Of a stretch of DNA of 64,000 nucleotides, positions 1-8,285 are shown piece after piece. The notes below the pieces were generated by a model that saw only the letters and a program-made list of their open reading frames with translations, did no database searches and was not told the origin of the DNA. Location of the stretch: the NCBI RefSeq assembly GCF_900105065.1, contig NZ_LT629749.1, forward strand, positions 1,426,001 to 1,490,000, in the 5' to 3' direction. The position numbers and the translations under genes are program-made. The stretch's first letter is position 1; every line of letters starts with the position of its first letter. Source of the stretch: Friedmanniella luteola (GTDB lineage Bacteria > Actinomycetota > Actinomycetes > Propionibacteriales > Propionibacteriaceae).

Positions 1-623
1 AGGTCGGTCATCGCCTCCGCCCAGCCGACGGGGGCCGCGGCGGGGCTGCCGACCGGCCGGTCGCGGACCGCCAGCAGCACCAGGAGGGCGGCCAGCACCC
101 CGACGGCGGCCGCCCCGAGGTAGGCCGGCGTCCACCCGGGACCGGCGAGGGCCGCGGCCAGCGGGATGGTGCTGGCCACCTGCCCCAGCTGGCCGACCTG
201 CCCCGTCAGCTGGGTGACCATCGGCACCCGCCGGGCGGGGAACCAGGCCGGGATGATCCGCAGCACCGAGATGAAGGTCATGGCGTCGCCGGCGCCGACG
301 ACCACCCGGGCCAGCACCGCCGTGCCCGGGTGGGTGGCCAGCGCCATCGTCGTCTGGCCGACGGCCATCAGCAGCGCACCCGCGACCAGCAGCAGCCGCG
401 ACCCGAACCGGTCGACGAGGATGCCCACCGGGATCTGCATGGCGGCGTAGACGACGAGCTGGAGGACGACGAACGTCGACAGCACGGAGGCGCCGACACC
501 GAACCGCTCCGTCGCCGGACCGGCGGCGACGCCGAGGGAGGTGCGCTGGAAGATGGCCACCGCGTAGGCCGCCACCGCCACACCCCAGACGAACCAGGAG
601 CGGCGGCGGGCGGAGGTGGGCAC
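1..623 (-). CDS. MFS transporter, N-terminal part (runs off the left edge)
   Basis: The reading frame enters from the left edge and starts at a GTG at 623, just before the conserved N-terminal stretch RRRSWFVWGVAVAAYAVAIF. About 207 residues are visible, with several hydrophobic helices. A loop between helices 2 and 3, GILVDRFGSRLLL, matches the MFS signature G-x-L-x-D-R-x-G-x-R. The visible part also has the typical MFS helix 5 region with AWFPARR. It is therefore a proton- or solute-driven membrane transporter. Its substrate cannot be told from this fragment. It is divergent from the M20 peptidase, with 75 bp between the starts, so the two may share a control region. The C-terminal half is missing only because the window ends. 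Confidence 0.85.
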   Translation of the reverse strand, partial: MPTSARRRSWFVWGVAVAAYAVAIFQRTSLGVAAGPATERFGVGASVLSTFVVLQLVVYAAMQIPVGILVDRFGSRLLLVAGALLMAVGQTTMALATHPGTAVLARVVVGAGDAMTFISVLRIIPAWFPARRVPMVTQLTGQVGQLGQVASTIPLAAALAGPGWTPAYLGAAAVGVLAALLVLLAVRDRPVGSPAAAPVGWAEAMTD

Positions 624-698
624 GCCCCATCCTGGCCCACGCCGACCCGCGGCCCCCCGCGGCCGCGCGACGGCGGACCGGTGGGACAGGATGACGGT

Positions 699-2015
699 GT
701 GACCCACGCCTACGCCGCCGACGCCGAGGTGGTGGCGCTGTGCCGCGACCTCATCCGGATCGACACCTCCAACTACGGCGACCAGCCGGGACCGGGGGAG
801 CGGGCGGCCGCCGAGCACGTGGCCACCCTGCTGGACGAGGTGGGCATCGAGGCCGAGCTGCTCGAGCCGGAGCCCGGGCGGACCAGTGTCGTCGCGCGCT
901 GGGAGCCGGAGGGCGTCGACCGCTCGCTGTCGCCGCTGCTGGTGCACGGCCACCTCGACGTGGTGCCGGCCAACGCCGACGACTGGTCGGTCCCGCCGTT
1001 CGCCGGCGAGGTGGTCGACGACTGCCTGTGGGGCCGCGGGGCCGTCGACATGAAGGACTTCGACGCCATGGTGCTGAGCGTGGTCCGGGCGCGGGCCCGG
1101 GCCGGCGCGGCCCCCCGCCGTCCGCTCCGGCTGGTGTTCACCGCCGACGAGGAGGCGGGCAGCGGGCTCGGGGCGCAGTGGCTGGTGGACGAGCACCGCG
1201 ACACCGTCGCCGACTGCGAGCTGGCCATCGGCGAGGTCGGCGGCTTCTCCCTGACCGTCCGCGACGACCTGCGGCTGTACCTCGTCCAGACCGCCGAGAA
1301 GGGGATGGCCTGGCTCGACCTCATCGCGGACGGCCGGGCGGGCCACGGCTCCTTCCGCAACGACGACAACGCGGTGACCGCGCTCAGCGCCGCCGTCGCC
1401 CGGGTCGGTGCTCACGCCTGGCCTCACCGGATCACCTCCGCGCAGCAGGCGTTCCTCGACGCGGTCGCCGAGGCGTTCGAGGTGGAGCTGGACCCCGGCA
1501 CGATCGAGGAGACGCTGGCCCGGCTGGGCAGCATCGCCCGGATGGTCGGCGCGACGATGTCGAACACGGCGAACCCGACGATGCTGGACGCCGGCTACAA
1601 GCACAACGTCATCCCCGGCCAGGCGCGGGCGGCGATCGACGGCCGCTTCGTCCCCGGGGGTGAGCAGGAGTTCTACGAGACCATCACCGAGCTGATCGGG
1701 GACCGCGTCCGCTACGAGGTGGTCACCCGCCAGGACGCCGTCGAGACCGCGTTCTCGGGCTCGCTGGTCGAGGCGATGCAGGCCTGCCTGGCCGCCGAGG
1801 ACCCCGGCGCGCGGGCCGTCCCGTTCCTGATGAGCGGCGGCACCGACGCCAAGGCGTGGGACCGGCTGGGCATCCGCTCCTTCGGCTTCGCGCCGTTGCG
1901 GCTGCCCCCGGAGCTCGACTTCGTCGGGATGTTCCACGGCGTCGACGAGCGGGTCCCGACGGCGTCGCTCGAGTTCGGGGCGCGCGTTCTCGACCGCTTC
2001 CTGGACCAGGCGTGA
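699..2015 (+). CDS. M20/M25/M40 family metallopeptidase
   Basis: 438-residue zinc-dependent exopeptidase or deacylase of the M20 family (dipeptidase, carboxypeptidase, ArgE/DapE relatives), probably cytoplasmic. Metal-site motifs are intact: HGHLDVVP near residues 83-90 (zinc His85, catalytic Asp87), GRGAVDMKD with bridging Asp117, and TADEEAG with the general base and zinc Glu at 151-152. A later SGGTDAK and GYKHNVIPG fit the lid and C-terminal metal region. The GTG at 699 was chosen because homology starts directly after it. The in-frame extension upstream would run into the divergent transporter and is Arg/Asp-rich nonsense. The exact substrate is not shown by the sequence. Actinobacterial relatives are usually annotated as dipeptidase or peptidase M20. 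Confidence 0.9.
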   Translation: MTHAYAADAEVVALCRDLIRIDTSNYGDQPGPGERAAAEHVATLLDEVGIEAELLEPEPGRTSVVARWEPEGVDRSLSPLLVHGHLDVVPANADDWSVPPFAGEVVDDCLWGRGAVDMKDFDAMVLSVVRARARAGAAPRRPLRLVFTADEEAGSGLGAQWLVDEHRDTVADCELAIGEVGGFSLTVRDDLRLYLVQTAEKGMAWLDLIADGRAGHGSFRNDDNAVTALSAAVARVGAHAWPHRITSAQQAFLDAVAEAFEVELDPGTIEETLARLGSIARMVGATMSNTANPTMLDAGYKHNVIPGQARAAIDGRFVPGGEQEFYETITELIGDRVRYEVVTRQDAVETAFSGSLVEAMQACLAAEDPGARAVPFLMSGGTDAKAWDRLGIRSFGFAPLRLPPELDFVGMFHGVDERVPTASLEFGARVLDRFLDQA

Positions 2016-2023
2016 AGCAGGAC

Positions 2024-2029
2024 TACGCT
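2024..2029 (+). promoter_or_regulatory. Probable -10 box, leaderless DUF5703 gene
   Basis: TACGCT lies 8 nt before the ATG at 2038. There is no Shine-Dalgarno sequence between them, so the transcript probably begins at or next to the start codon. No good -35 box is visible. Confidence 0.45.
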
Positions 2030-2037
2030 GGGCAGCG

Positions 2038-2235
2038 ATGACCAAGCGCGCCGTGGAGTACGAGATCGAGAAGGTCCGGCTGGGCCGCCACCTGTCCCGA
2101 GGTGCCGTCCGCCAGCTGCTCACCGACCAGGCCGAGTACGGCGGCTGGGAGCTGACGCGGCTCCGCCGCTACCGGGACGGCACCCGGGACATCTGGATCC
2201 GCCGGAAGATCATCCGGGTCCCCGCCTCCGTGTGA
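2038..2235 (+). CDS. DUF5703 family protein
   Basis: Small 65-residue basic protein of the actinobacterial DUF5703 family, whose function is unknown. The family core is visible: a conserved RQLLTDQAEYGGWELTRLRR segment followed by IWIRRKIIR. The length is normal for the family. It sits 22 nt after the M20 gene on the same strand but has its own -10-like box, so it may be transcribed separately. A strong GC stem-loop follows the stop. In other actinobacteria the gene is commonly found beside the M20 peptidase; this is from memory. Confidence 0.8.
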   Translation: MTKRAVEYEIEKVRLGRHLSRGAVRQLLTDQAEYGGWELTRLRRYRDGTRDIWIRRKIIRVPASV

Positions 2236-2238
2236 CCC

Positions 2239-2262
2239 GCCTGGCCGCGGTCGCGGCCAGGC
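2239..2262. terminator. GC-rich stem-loop between convergent genes
   Basis: Perfect 11-bp inverted repeat with a 2-nt centre (arms GCCTGGCCGCG and CGCGGCCAGGC), 4 nt after the DUF5703 stop and upstream (on the plus strand) of the convergent aldo/keto reductase stop. There is no U-tract on either strand. It is probably a bidirectional transcription end of the U-less actinobacterial type. Confidence 0.5.
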
Positions 2263-2333
2263 CGCCGACTGGGCGCTGAGGTCCCCCGTGGCCCCCGACG
2301 CCCCGCGCCCGGTGACCGCCGAGTGCGTACGCC

Positions 2334-3320
2334 TCAGGCCGAGCGTCCGCCCACGGGCACCGGCCGGGCCGCGTTGGGCCCGCCGGAGACGTCGTCGAGT
2401 GCCGAGGCGATCTCGTACGGCAGGGCCTGGTCCTCGACGGCGAGGGCGGGCGCGAGCTGGCCCGCCGTCCGGGCGCCGAGCAGGGGAGCGGTGACCCCGG
2501 GTGCGTCCCGCACCCAGAGCAGCGCCACCTGGAGCGGTGAGAGGTCCAGCCCCTCCGCCGCCCGGACGACGGCCTCGACGACGCCACGGCTGCGGGCCTC
2601 CAGGTACGGCTCGACGAACCAGGCGAAGTGGTCGGTGGCGGCGCGCGACCCCCGGGGCGTCCCCGCCCGGTACTGGCCGGTCAGCACCCCCCGACCCAGC
2701 GGTGACCAGGGGAAGAAGCCCATCCCGAACGCCCGGGCGGCGGGCAGCACCTCGACCTCGGCGCGGCGGGCCAGCAGCGAGTACTCCACCTGCGCGCTGG
2801 TGATCGGGGTCCGGCCCGGGAACGCCTGCTGCCAGGTGGCGGCCTGCGCGGTCTGCCAGCCGACGAAGTTCGAGATGCCGGCGTAGCGCACCATCCCGGC
2901 CGCGACGGCGTGGTCGACGGCGTCGAGGGTCTCGGCCAGCGGTGCGTCACCCCAGGCGTGCACCTGCCAGAGGTCGACGTGGTCGGTGCCGAGCCGGCGC
3001 AGCGATCCCTCGAGGTCGCGCAGCAGCGCCCGCCGGGAGGTGTCGACGATCCGCTCCCCGTCGCGGATGACGAAGCCGGCCTTCGTGGCCAGCACCACGT
3101 CGTCGCGGATCCCCATCTCCGCCACCAGGGAGCCGACCAGCCGCTCGGCGTCCCCGGCGCCGTAGGCGGCCGCGGTGTCGACCAGCGTGCCGCCGGCCTC
3201 GTGAAACATCTCCAGCAGCGAACGGGCCTGCTGGTCGGTCGTGTCGCGGGCCCAGGTCATCGTCCCCAGACCCAGCCGCGACACGCGCAGGCCGCTCGTC
3301 CCGACCGGCCGCTGTTCCAT
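2334..3320 (-). CDS. Aldo/keto reductase
   Basis: 328-residue (beta/alpha)8-barrel NADPH-dependent aldo/keto reductase. The catalytic tetrad can be read in order: Asp and Tyr in LVDTAAAYGAGDAERLVG, Lys in VVLATKAG, and His in VDLWQVHAWG. The cofactor-binding end has PLLGARTAGQL, which corresponds to the usual I-P-G-A-R phosphate-binding loop. The substrate is unknown; the closest annotation style is a general stress or YhdN/Gre3-like oxidoreductase. The ATG at 3320 was chosen because homology (RPVGTSGLRVSRLGLG) starts at once and a TAGGGT box ends 7 nt before it. The gene is divergent from the LLM oxidoreductase with only 57 bp between the starts. Confidence 0.9.
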   Translation of the reverse strand: MEQRPVGTSGLRVSRLGLGTMTWARDTTDQQARSLLEMFHEAGGTLVDTAAAYGAGDAERLVGSLVAEMGIRDDVVLATKAGFVIRDGERIVDTSRRALLRDLEGSLRRLGTDHVDLWQVHAWGDAPLAETLDAVDHAVAAGMVRYAGISNFVGWQTAQAATWQQAFPGRTPITSAQVEYSLLARRAEVEVLPAARAFGMGFFPWSPLGRGVLTGQYRAGTPRGSRAATDHFAWFVEPYLEARSRGVVEAVVRAAEGLDLSPLQVALLWVRDAPGVTAPLLGARTAGQLAPALAVEDQALPYEIASALDDVSGGPNAARPVPVGGRSA

Positions 3321-3327
3321 GCCAGCG

Positions 3328-3333
3328 ACCCTA
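3328..3333 (-). promoter_or_regulatory. Probable -10 box, leaderless aldo/keto reductase gene
   Basis: Reading the minus strand, TAGGGT is followed after 7 nt by the ATG at 3320. No ribosome-binding sequence lies between, so leaderless transcription is likely. Confidence 0.45.
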
Positions 3334-3365
3334 GCCAACGCAGGCCTGACCACCCCCGACGCCAC

Positions 3366-3371
3366 TACGGT
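3366..3371 (+). promoter_or_regulatory. Probable -10 box, leaderless LLM oxidoreductase gene
   Basis: TACGGT is followed after 6 nt by the ATG at 3378. It lies within 33 nt of the minus-strand box of the divergent gene, so the two promoters overlap. Confidence 0.45.
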
Positions 3372-3377
3372 GGCCCC

Positions 3378-4427
3378 ATGCGTCTCGGTCTGAACCTCGG
3401 CTACCTCGTCGGCGCGGAGGACCCGCAGGGTCAGCTGCGGCTCACCGCCCACGCGGAGGCGCTCGGCTTCGAGGTCGTCTGGGCGGCCGAGGCCTACGGC
3501 TCCGACAGCCCCACGGTGCTGGCCTGGCTGGCCGGGCAGACCCGCCGGATCGCCGTCGGCTCGGCGGTCATGCAGATCCCGGCGCGCACACCGGCCATGA
3601 CGGCGATGACCGCGGCCAGCCTCGACGTCCTGTCCGGCGGCCGGTTCCGGCTCGGCCTGGGCGTCTCCGGCCCGCAGGTCTCGGAGGGCTGGCACGGCGT
3701 CCGCTTCGACAAGCCGCTGGCCCGCACCCGGGAGTACCTGGCCGTCCTCGAGCTGGCCCTGGCCCGGCAGACCGTCGTCCACGAGGGCACGCACTACCCG
3801 CTGCCCCTGCCGGACGGGCCGGGCAAGCCGCTCAAGCTGACCATCGCGCCGGTGAGCACCCGGATCCCCACCTACCTGGCCGCCGTCGGCCCCCGGAACC
3901 TCGAGCTGGCCGGTGAGCTGACCGACGGCTGGCTGGCCGTCTTCTACGCCCCGGACTTCGCCGACGAGCAGCTGGCCGCGGTCGCCGCCGGCCGCGCGAA
4001 GGTCGGCCGGACGCTCGAGGGGTTCGACGTCGTGCCCACCTTCCCGCTCGTCGTCGGGGCCGACCCGCGGGCCTGCGCCGACCCCGTCCGGGGCTACGCC
4101 GCGCTCTACCTGGGCGGGATGGGCAGCCGGACCCAGAACTTCTACAACGCCCTCGCGGTCCGGATGGGCTACGGCGAGGCCGCGGCGGCGGTGCAGGACC
4201 TGTTCCTCGACCGCCGGCAGCGCGACGCCATGGCCGCTGTGCCGTACGAGTTCATCGACGCGACGTCGTTGCTCGGCGACCGCGACCGGCTCACCGAGCG
4301 GCTGCAGGTGCTGGCCGCGTCGGGGGTGACGACGTGCTCGGTCGTGCCCTACGGGGAGACGGTCGAGCAGAAGCTCGCAGCGCTGACGGTGCTGGCCGAC
4401 GCCTTCGACCGGGCGGCCGTCGGCTGA
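3378..4427 (+). CDS. LLM class F420-dependent oxidoreductase
   Basis: 349-residue luciferase-like TIM-barrel protein. The N-terminus MRLGLNLGYL, the segment GFEVVWAAEAYGSDSP and the LGLGVSGPQVSEGWHG loop are typical of coenzyme F420-dependent LLM enzymes (MSMEG_2249/Rv-type, TIGR03559-like). Such enzymes transfer hydride between F420 and organic substrates. Which substrate is used here cannot be read. The start is fixed by the -10 box 6 nt upstream and by homology at residue 2. It ends 12 bp from the convergent uppP stop, with no room for a separate terminator. An FMN-binding relative is the main alternative. Confidence 0.85.
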   Translation: MRLGLNLGYLVGAEDPQGQLRLTAHAEALGFEVVWAAEAYGSDSPTVLAWLAGQTRRIAVGSAVMQIPARTPAMTAMTAASLDVLSGGRFRLGLGVSGPQVSEGWHGVRFDKPLARTREYLAVLELALARQTVVHEGTHYPLPLPDGPGKPLKLTIAPVSTRIPTYLAAVGPRNLELAGELTDGWLAVFYAPDFADEQLAAVAAGRAKVGRTLEGFDVVPTFPLVVGADPRACADPVRGYAALYLGGMGSRTQNFYNALAVRMGYGEAAAAVQDLFLDRRQRDAMAAVPYEFIDATSLLGDRDRLTERLQVLAASGVTTCSVVPYGETVEQKLAALTVLADAFDRAAVG

Positions 4428-4439
4428 CCTGCCCGGGCC

Positions 4440-5273
4440 TCAGCCCTGCGGCAAGGGCTCCAGCACCCCGGTGAGCAGCAGCACGACGACCAGGGCCGCC
4501 AGGCCGAGCCGGTAGTACACGAACGGCATGAAGTCGTGGGTGCTGATGTAGCGCAGCAGCCAGGCGATCACCGCGTACCCGACGACGAACGAGACGACCG
4601 TGGCCAGCAGGATCGGGCCCCAGGCGGGCGGCACCGGGTCGCCGGCGATGTCGGCCAGCTTGAAGACCCCGGAGCCGACGACGGCGGGGATGGCCAGCAG
4701 GAACGAGTAGCGGGCGGCGGCCTCGCGCGTGTAGCCGAGGACCAGGCCGGCGCTGATCGTCGCGCCGGAGCGGGAGACCCCCGGCACGAGCGCGAGCGAC
4801 TGGGCCAGGCCGAAGACGACGCCGTGGCCCCAGGTGAGGGACTCCAGCGGCCGGGCGTTGCGTGCGGTCCGGTCGGCGATCCCGATGACCACGGCGAACC
4901 CCGCCAGCATCGCGACGGTGACCCACAGGTTGCGCAGCGAGGAGTCGATGGCGTCCTGGAACAGCAGGCCCAGCAGGACGATCGGGACCGAGCCCAGGAT
5001 GACCAGCCAGCCCATCCGGGCGTCCGGGTCGTCGCGCGGCACCCGGCCGGCCAGCGAGCCGACCCAGCGGGTGATGATCCGGGCGATGTCGCGGCGGAAG
5101 TAGAGGATGACCGCGGCCTCGGTGCCCAGCTGGGTGATCGCGGTGAAGGCGGCGCCGACGTCCTCGCCCCCGAAGAACTGGCCGACGATCGACTGGTGCG
5201 CGCTCGAGGAGATGGGGAGGAACTCCGTCAACCCCTGCACGATGCCCAGCACCAGCGCCTCGAACCACCCCAT
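4440..5273 (-). CDS. uppP: Undecaprenyl-diphosphatase
   Basis: 277-residue integral membrane protein (BacA family) that dephosphorylates undecaprenyl diphosphate to the carrier lipid used in peptidoglycan and other wall polymers. Both active-site regions are present: GLTEFLPISSSAH near residue 15 (Glu-rich motif and Ser/His) and PGVSRSGATI in the second half. The rest is hydrophobic helices, and the length is normal. The ATG at 5273 is preceded on its own strand by GAGGAG. In mycobacteria uppP sits next to the histidine phosphatase gene and the mshC cluster, as here, though the strand differs. Resistance to bacitracin is the known side effect of this enzyme family. Confidence 0.95.
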   Translation of the reverse strand: MGWFEALVLGIVQGLTEFLPISSSAHQSIVGQFFGGEDVGAAFTAITQLGTEAAVILYFRRDIARIITRWVGSLAGRVPRDDPDARMGWLVILGSVPIVLLGLLFQDAIDSSLRNLWVTVAMLAGFAVVIGIADRTARNARPLESLTWGHGVVFGLAQSLALVPGVSRSGATISAGLVLGYTREAAARYSFLLAIPAVVGSGVFKLADIAGDPVPPAWGPILLATVVSFVVGYAVIAWLLRYISTHDFMPFVYYRLGLAALVVVLLLTGVLEPLPQG

Positions 5274-5451
5274 GCCCGCTCCTCGCTCCAGCCTCCGGCT
5301 CCGTGAGGGACCGCGCACCCGCCCGGGTCCGGCGACCACCGTAGACCGCGGGCGTCGGCCCGCCTCCCGCCCCGGTCCCGGCTGCGCGGTGATGCCCACC
5401 ACACCAGGTCGGGGCCGACCGGGACTGGTGCGCCGGTGTAGAGAGGGAGGC

Positions 5452-6060
5452 GTGACGATCCACGGCGACCACCCCTTCCTGCCCGCCGCCGACGACCGGG
5501 ACCCGCTGCGCCGCTGGCGGGGCCGGATGCCGGCGCCGGTGAGCGTGTGGACGAGCACGGCCGGCGGCCGCAGCGCCGGGTGGACCCTCTCGTCGTTCCT
5601 GCTGGCCGACGGCCGGCCGCCCGAGGTGGTCGGGCTCGTCGACGAGGAGGCCGACTTCGCCGACCAGCTGGCGCTCAGCGGGCGCTTCGCCGTCAGCCTG
5701 CTGGCCGGACCCCACCGGCACCTCGCCGACGTCTTCGCCGGCCAGGCCCCGGCGCCGGGCGGGGTCTTCACGGTCGGCCGCTGGCGGGAGACCGCGTGGG
5801 GCCCGGTGCTCGAGGACGCCGTCGGCTGGCTGGGCGCCGCCCTGGTCGCGGCCGACGTCGCCCCGGGTCAGCCCGACCCCGCCCAGCCCGGCGCCGAGCC
5901 CCACCCCGACCGGGCCGGCTGGTCGCTGCTGGTGCGCGGCAGGGTGGAGCACACCGAGCTGGCCGAGCCCGACGAGCGGGGCGTGCTCTGCTCCTTCCGC
6001 GGCCGCTACCTCGCGCTGGGAGCCGGCCCCGGCGACGGCCCGGCTAGCCTTCGCCCATGA
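5452..6060 (+). CDS. Flavin reductase-like FMN-binding protein
   Basis: 202-residue protein with the split-barrel flavin reductase fold (PF01613-like). The sequence opens with RRWRGRMPAPVSVWTS and continues through SFLLADGRPPEVVGLVDEEADF and GRFAVSLL, which matches the flavin-binding strands of the family. The C-terminal stretch WSLLVRGRVEHTEL followed by FRGRYLAL is also typical. The GTG at 5452 has GGGAGG immediately upstream. The 3' end overlaps the next ATG by 4 nt (ATGA), so translation is probably coupled to the histidine phosphatase, although that gene also has its own -10 box. The reductase partner and substrate are unknown. Confidence 0.75.
   Translation: MTIHGDHPFLPAADDRDPLRRWRGRMPAPVSVWTSTAGGRSAGWTLSSFLLADGRPPEVVGLVDEEADFADQLALSGRFAVSLLAGPHRHLADVFAGQAPAPGGVFTVGRWRETAWGPVLEDAVGWLGAALVAADVAPGQPDPAQPGAEPHPDRAGWSLLVRGRVEHTELAEPDERGVLCSFRGRYLALGAGPGDGPASLRP
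6045..6050 (+). promoter_or_regulatory. Probable internal -10 box before histidine phosphatase
   Basis: TAGCCT lies 6 nt before the ATG at 6057, inside the end of the flavin reductase gene. It would give a leaderless internal transcript for the conserved histidine phosphatase/DUF3090 cluster. Confidence 0.4.
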
Positions 6061-6794
6061 CCACCGTCCTGCTGATCCGCCACGGCCGCACGTCGGCCAA
6101 CACCGCGGGGATCCTCGCCGGCCGGTCCTCCGGGGTGGAGCTGGACGACGTCGGCCGCACCCAGGTCGCCGACGTCGGGACCCGGCTGGGCGGCGTCCCG
6201 TTGCGGGGGGTCGTCACCTCCCCGCTCCGCCGCTGCCGGCAGACCACCCAGGCCCTCGTCGGCGCCCGGGACGACGCCTGCCCGGTGCACACCGACCAGG
6301 GCATCATCGAGTGCGGCTACGGCGACTGGACGGGGAGGACGCTCAAGGAGCTCAGCCAGGAGAAGCTCTGGGCGACGGTGCAGTCCCAGCCCTCCGCCGT
6401 CCGCTTCCCGGGCGGGGAGTCGATGACCGAGATGAGCGCGCGGGCCGTCGGCACCATCCGGGCGTGGGACGCCCGGATGGAGGCCGAGCACGGCGCCGAC
6501 GCCGTCTGGGCCGCCGTCTCCCACGGGGACGTCATCAAGGCGGTCCTCGCCGACGCGCTGGGCATGCACCTGGACGCCTTCCAGCGGATCCTCGTCGACC
6601 CGGCCTCGGTGTCGATCGTCCGCTACACCGCCAGCCGGCCCTACGTCGTCACGGTCAACTCGACCAACGCCGACCTGGGCAAGCTGCTGAGCCCTCCGCC
6701 GGGCAAGCCCGCCGGCACCGACGACGACGCGGCCGTCGGGGGCGGGCTCGGAGCGTCGGCCCCACCCGACCCTGCCGCCGGGGAGCCCCGTTGA
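6057..6794 (+). CDS. Histidine phosphatase family protein (MSMEG_4193-type)
   Basis: 245-residue protein of the phosphoglycerate-mutase-like histidine phosphatase superfamily. The phosphate-accepting histidine is in LIRHGRTSAN at the N-terminus and the second active-site histidine is in AAVSHGDVIKAVL. SPLRRCRQTTQA and GGESMTEM supply the usual Arg and Glu. Actinobacterial orthologues next to DUF3090 are named MSMEG_4193 family phosphomutase. Their real substrate is not known. The last 35 residues are a low-complexity Gly/Pro/Asp tail. The gene begins inside the preceding stop codon and is followed by DUF3090 after 22 nt. Confidence 0.9.
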   Translation: MTTVLLIRHGRTSANTAGILAGRSSGVELDDVGRTQVADVGTRLGGVPLRGVVTSPLRRCRQTTQALVGARDDACPVHTDQGIIECGYGDWTGRTLKELSQEKLWATVQSQPSAVRFPGGESMTEMSARAVGTIRAWDARMEAEHGADAVWAAVSHGDVIKAVLADALGMHLDAFQRILVDPASVSIVRYTASRPYVVTVNSTNADLGKLLSPPPGKPAGTDDDAAVGGGLGASAPPDPAAGEPR

Positions 6795-6803
6795 GCCCCT
6801 GCT

Positions 6804-6809
6804 TAGGCT
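6804..6809 (+). promoter_or_regulatory. Probable -10 box that favours the ATG start of the DUF3090 gene
   Basis: TAGGCT ends 7 nt before the ATG at 6817. It ends only 1 nt before the in-frame GTG at 6811, which is too close for that codon to be on the transcript. This decides the start in favour of 6817. Confidence 0.45.
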
Positions 6810-6816
6810 GGTGACC

Positions 6817-7395
6817 ATGGCGATTCTCGTGCACCGCTACGACGAGCCGGACCGGTTCGTCGCCGGCACCGTCGGACAGCCCGGGGAGCGTGCGTTCTTC
6901 CTCCAGGCCCGCGCCGGCAACCGCATCACCAGCGTGGCCTGCGAGAAGCAGCAGGTCTCCGTCCTGGCCGAGCACCTCGACCGGGTGCTCGACGAGGTGG
7001 TGCGCCGCAGCTCCGCCTCCGCGGTGCCGCCGTCGACCACCCGGGCCCGCGACACCGACCCGCTGGACGCCCCCATCACCGAGGAGTTCCGGGTCGGCAC
7101 CATGACGATCGCCTGGGACCCCAGCATCGACCGCGTCGTCATCGAGCTGTTCTCCAACGTGGACGCCGACGAGGACGACGCGGACGACGCCGCCGCGGTC
7201 GAGGAGGGGGAGGAGGTCAGCGCCGACGAGGTCTTCGTCGTCAAGATCACCGCGGCCTACGCCCGCGACTTCGTGGCCCGGGCCAACGCCCTCGTCTCCG
7301 CCGGTCGGCCGCCCTGCCCCTTCTGCCTGCAGCCCCTCGACCCGGAGGGCCACATCTGCCCCCGGGCCAACGGCTACCGCCGCCCGCTGTTCTGA
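6817..7395 (+). CDS. DUF3090 family protein
   Basis: 192-residue conserved actinobacterial protein (DUF3090, TIGR03847). It starts with a beta-rich core, VHRYDEPDRFVAGTVGQPGE then RAFFLQARAGNR. The C-terminus has a metal-knuckle-like pattern, CPFC followed by HIC within about 15 residues. An acidic insert DEDDADDAAAVEEGEE sits in the middle. The function is unknown, but the neighbours are constant across Actinobacteria (histidine phosphatase, SCO1664 family, mshC), which suggests a joint role, possibly around mycothiol or redox. The stop overlaps the ATG of the next gene by one base. Confidence 0.85.
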   Translation: MAILVHRYDEPDRFVAGTVGQPGERAFFLQARAGNRITSVACEKQQVSVLAEHLDRVLDEVVRRSSASAVPPSTTRARDTDPLDAPITEEFRVGTMTIAWDPSIDRVVIELFSNVDADEDDADDAAAVEEGEEVSADEVFVVKITAAYARDFVARANALVSAGRPPCPFCLQPLDPEGHICPRANGYRRPLF

Positions 7396-8195
7396 TGACC
7401 CACCCGGCGCTCCGCGCCTCCCTCGCCGAGGTCGAGCTGGTCGGCGCCGAGATGGAGATCACCGGCCGGCTGATGGAGGCGTCCAACGCCACCTTCCTGA
7501 CGGAGGTGCGCACCGCCTCCGGCAGCACCACCAACTGGGTCTACAAGCCCACCGAGGGTGAGCGGCCGCTCTGGGACTTCCCGCACCGCACCCTCGGCCT
7601 GCGCGAGGTCGCGGCCTACGAGGTGTCGCGGATCGGCGGCTTCGACTGCGTCCCCGTCACGGTCTTCGCCGAGGGCCCGATGGGGCCCGGTTCCCTGCAG
7701 GCCTGGATCGAGAGCGAGCCGGACGCCGTCGCCGAGCTGGTCGACCTCGTGCCCAGCACGGCGGTGCCCAGCACCGGCTGGTTCTCCTGCGTGGAGGGCA
7801 TCGGGGCCGACGACCGGCCCGTCTCCGTCATCCACGCCGACGACCCGCGGCTGCGGATGCTGGCGGTGTTCGACGTCCTCATCAACAACGCCGACCGCAA
7901 GGGCGGGCACATCCTGGCCAGCGAGGGCCAGGTGTTCGGCGTCGACCACGGCGTCAGCTTCCACACCGACCACAAGCTGCGGACCCTGCTCTGGGGCTGG
8001 GCCGGCAGCGAGCTGCACGACGTCGAGCTGGAGGCCGTGGCCAAGGCCCGGGAGGAGGCGCCCGAGCAGCTGACCGCGCTGCTCGACGAGCTGGAGGTCG
8101 CCGCCCTCGTCCGCCGGGCGGACCTGCTGCTCAACCGCCGCCGGCTGCCCCGGCCCCGGGGCCAGTGGCCCTCGATCCCCTGGCCGCCCTTCTGA
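7395..8195 (+). CDS. SCO1664 family (kinase-like) protein
   Basis: 266-residue protein of the SCO1664/TIGR03843 family. The sequence has a kinase-like layout. A conserved lysine lies in TNWVYKPTEGERPLWDFP, a catalytic-loop-like segment reads LINNADRKGGHIL, and a metal-site-like segment reads VFGVDHGVSFH. These resemble the PI3/PI4-kinase-like and HipA-like folds. No substrate is known. It starts at an ATG sharing its first base with the DUF3090 stop, so the two are translationally coupled. It is followed by mshC after 90 nt. Kinase activity is inferred from the motifs only. Confidence 0.8.
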   Translation: MTHPALRASLAEVELVGAEMEITGRLMEASNATFLTEVRTASGSTTNWVYKPTEGERPLWDFPHRTLGLREVAAYEVSRIGGFDCVPVTVFAEGPMGPGSLQAWIESEPDAVAELVDLVPSTAVPSTGWFSCVEGIGADDRPVSVIHADDPRLRMLAVFDVLINNADRKGGHILASEGQVFGVDHGVSFHTDHKLRTLLWGWAGSELHDVELEAVAKAREEAPEQLTALLDELEVAALVRRADLLLNRRRLPRPRGQWPSIPWPPF

Positions 8196-8272
8196 GCGGG
8201 CAGACCCGTGCCGCGCGGCCGCGCGCGAGTCCGGCGGTGAGAGCGTGGACGGGCGCCGTCGGGTCCCGCCGT

Positions 8273-8278
8273 TAGGGT
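8273..8278 (+). promoter_or_regulatory. Probable -10 box, leaderless mshC
   Basis: TAGGGT is followed after 7 nt by the ATG at 8286, with no ribosome-binding sequence. Confidence 0.45.
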
Positions 8279-8285
8279 TGGCCGC

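Noticed and set aside
330-698. Upstream extension of the M20 peptidase frame
   Set aside because: It overlaps the divergent MFS gene, is Arg/Asp/His-rich without homology, and the family N-terminus fits the GTG at 699.
8212-8225. 14-bp palindrome CGCGCGGCCGCGCG before mshC
   Set aside because: Such GC palindromes are expected by chance at this base composition, and it is not placed directly after a stop with another signal.
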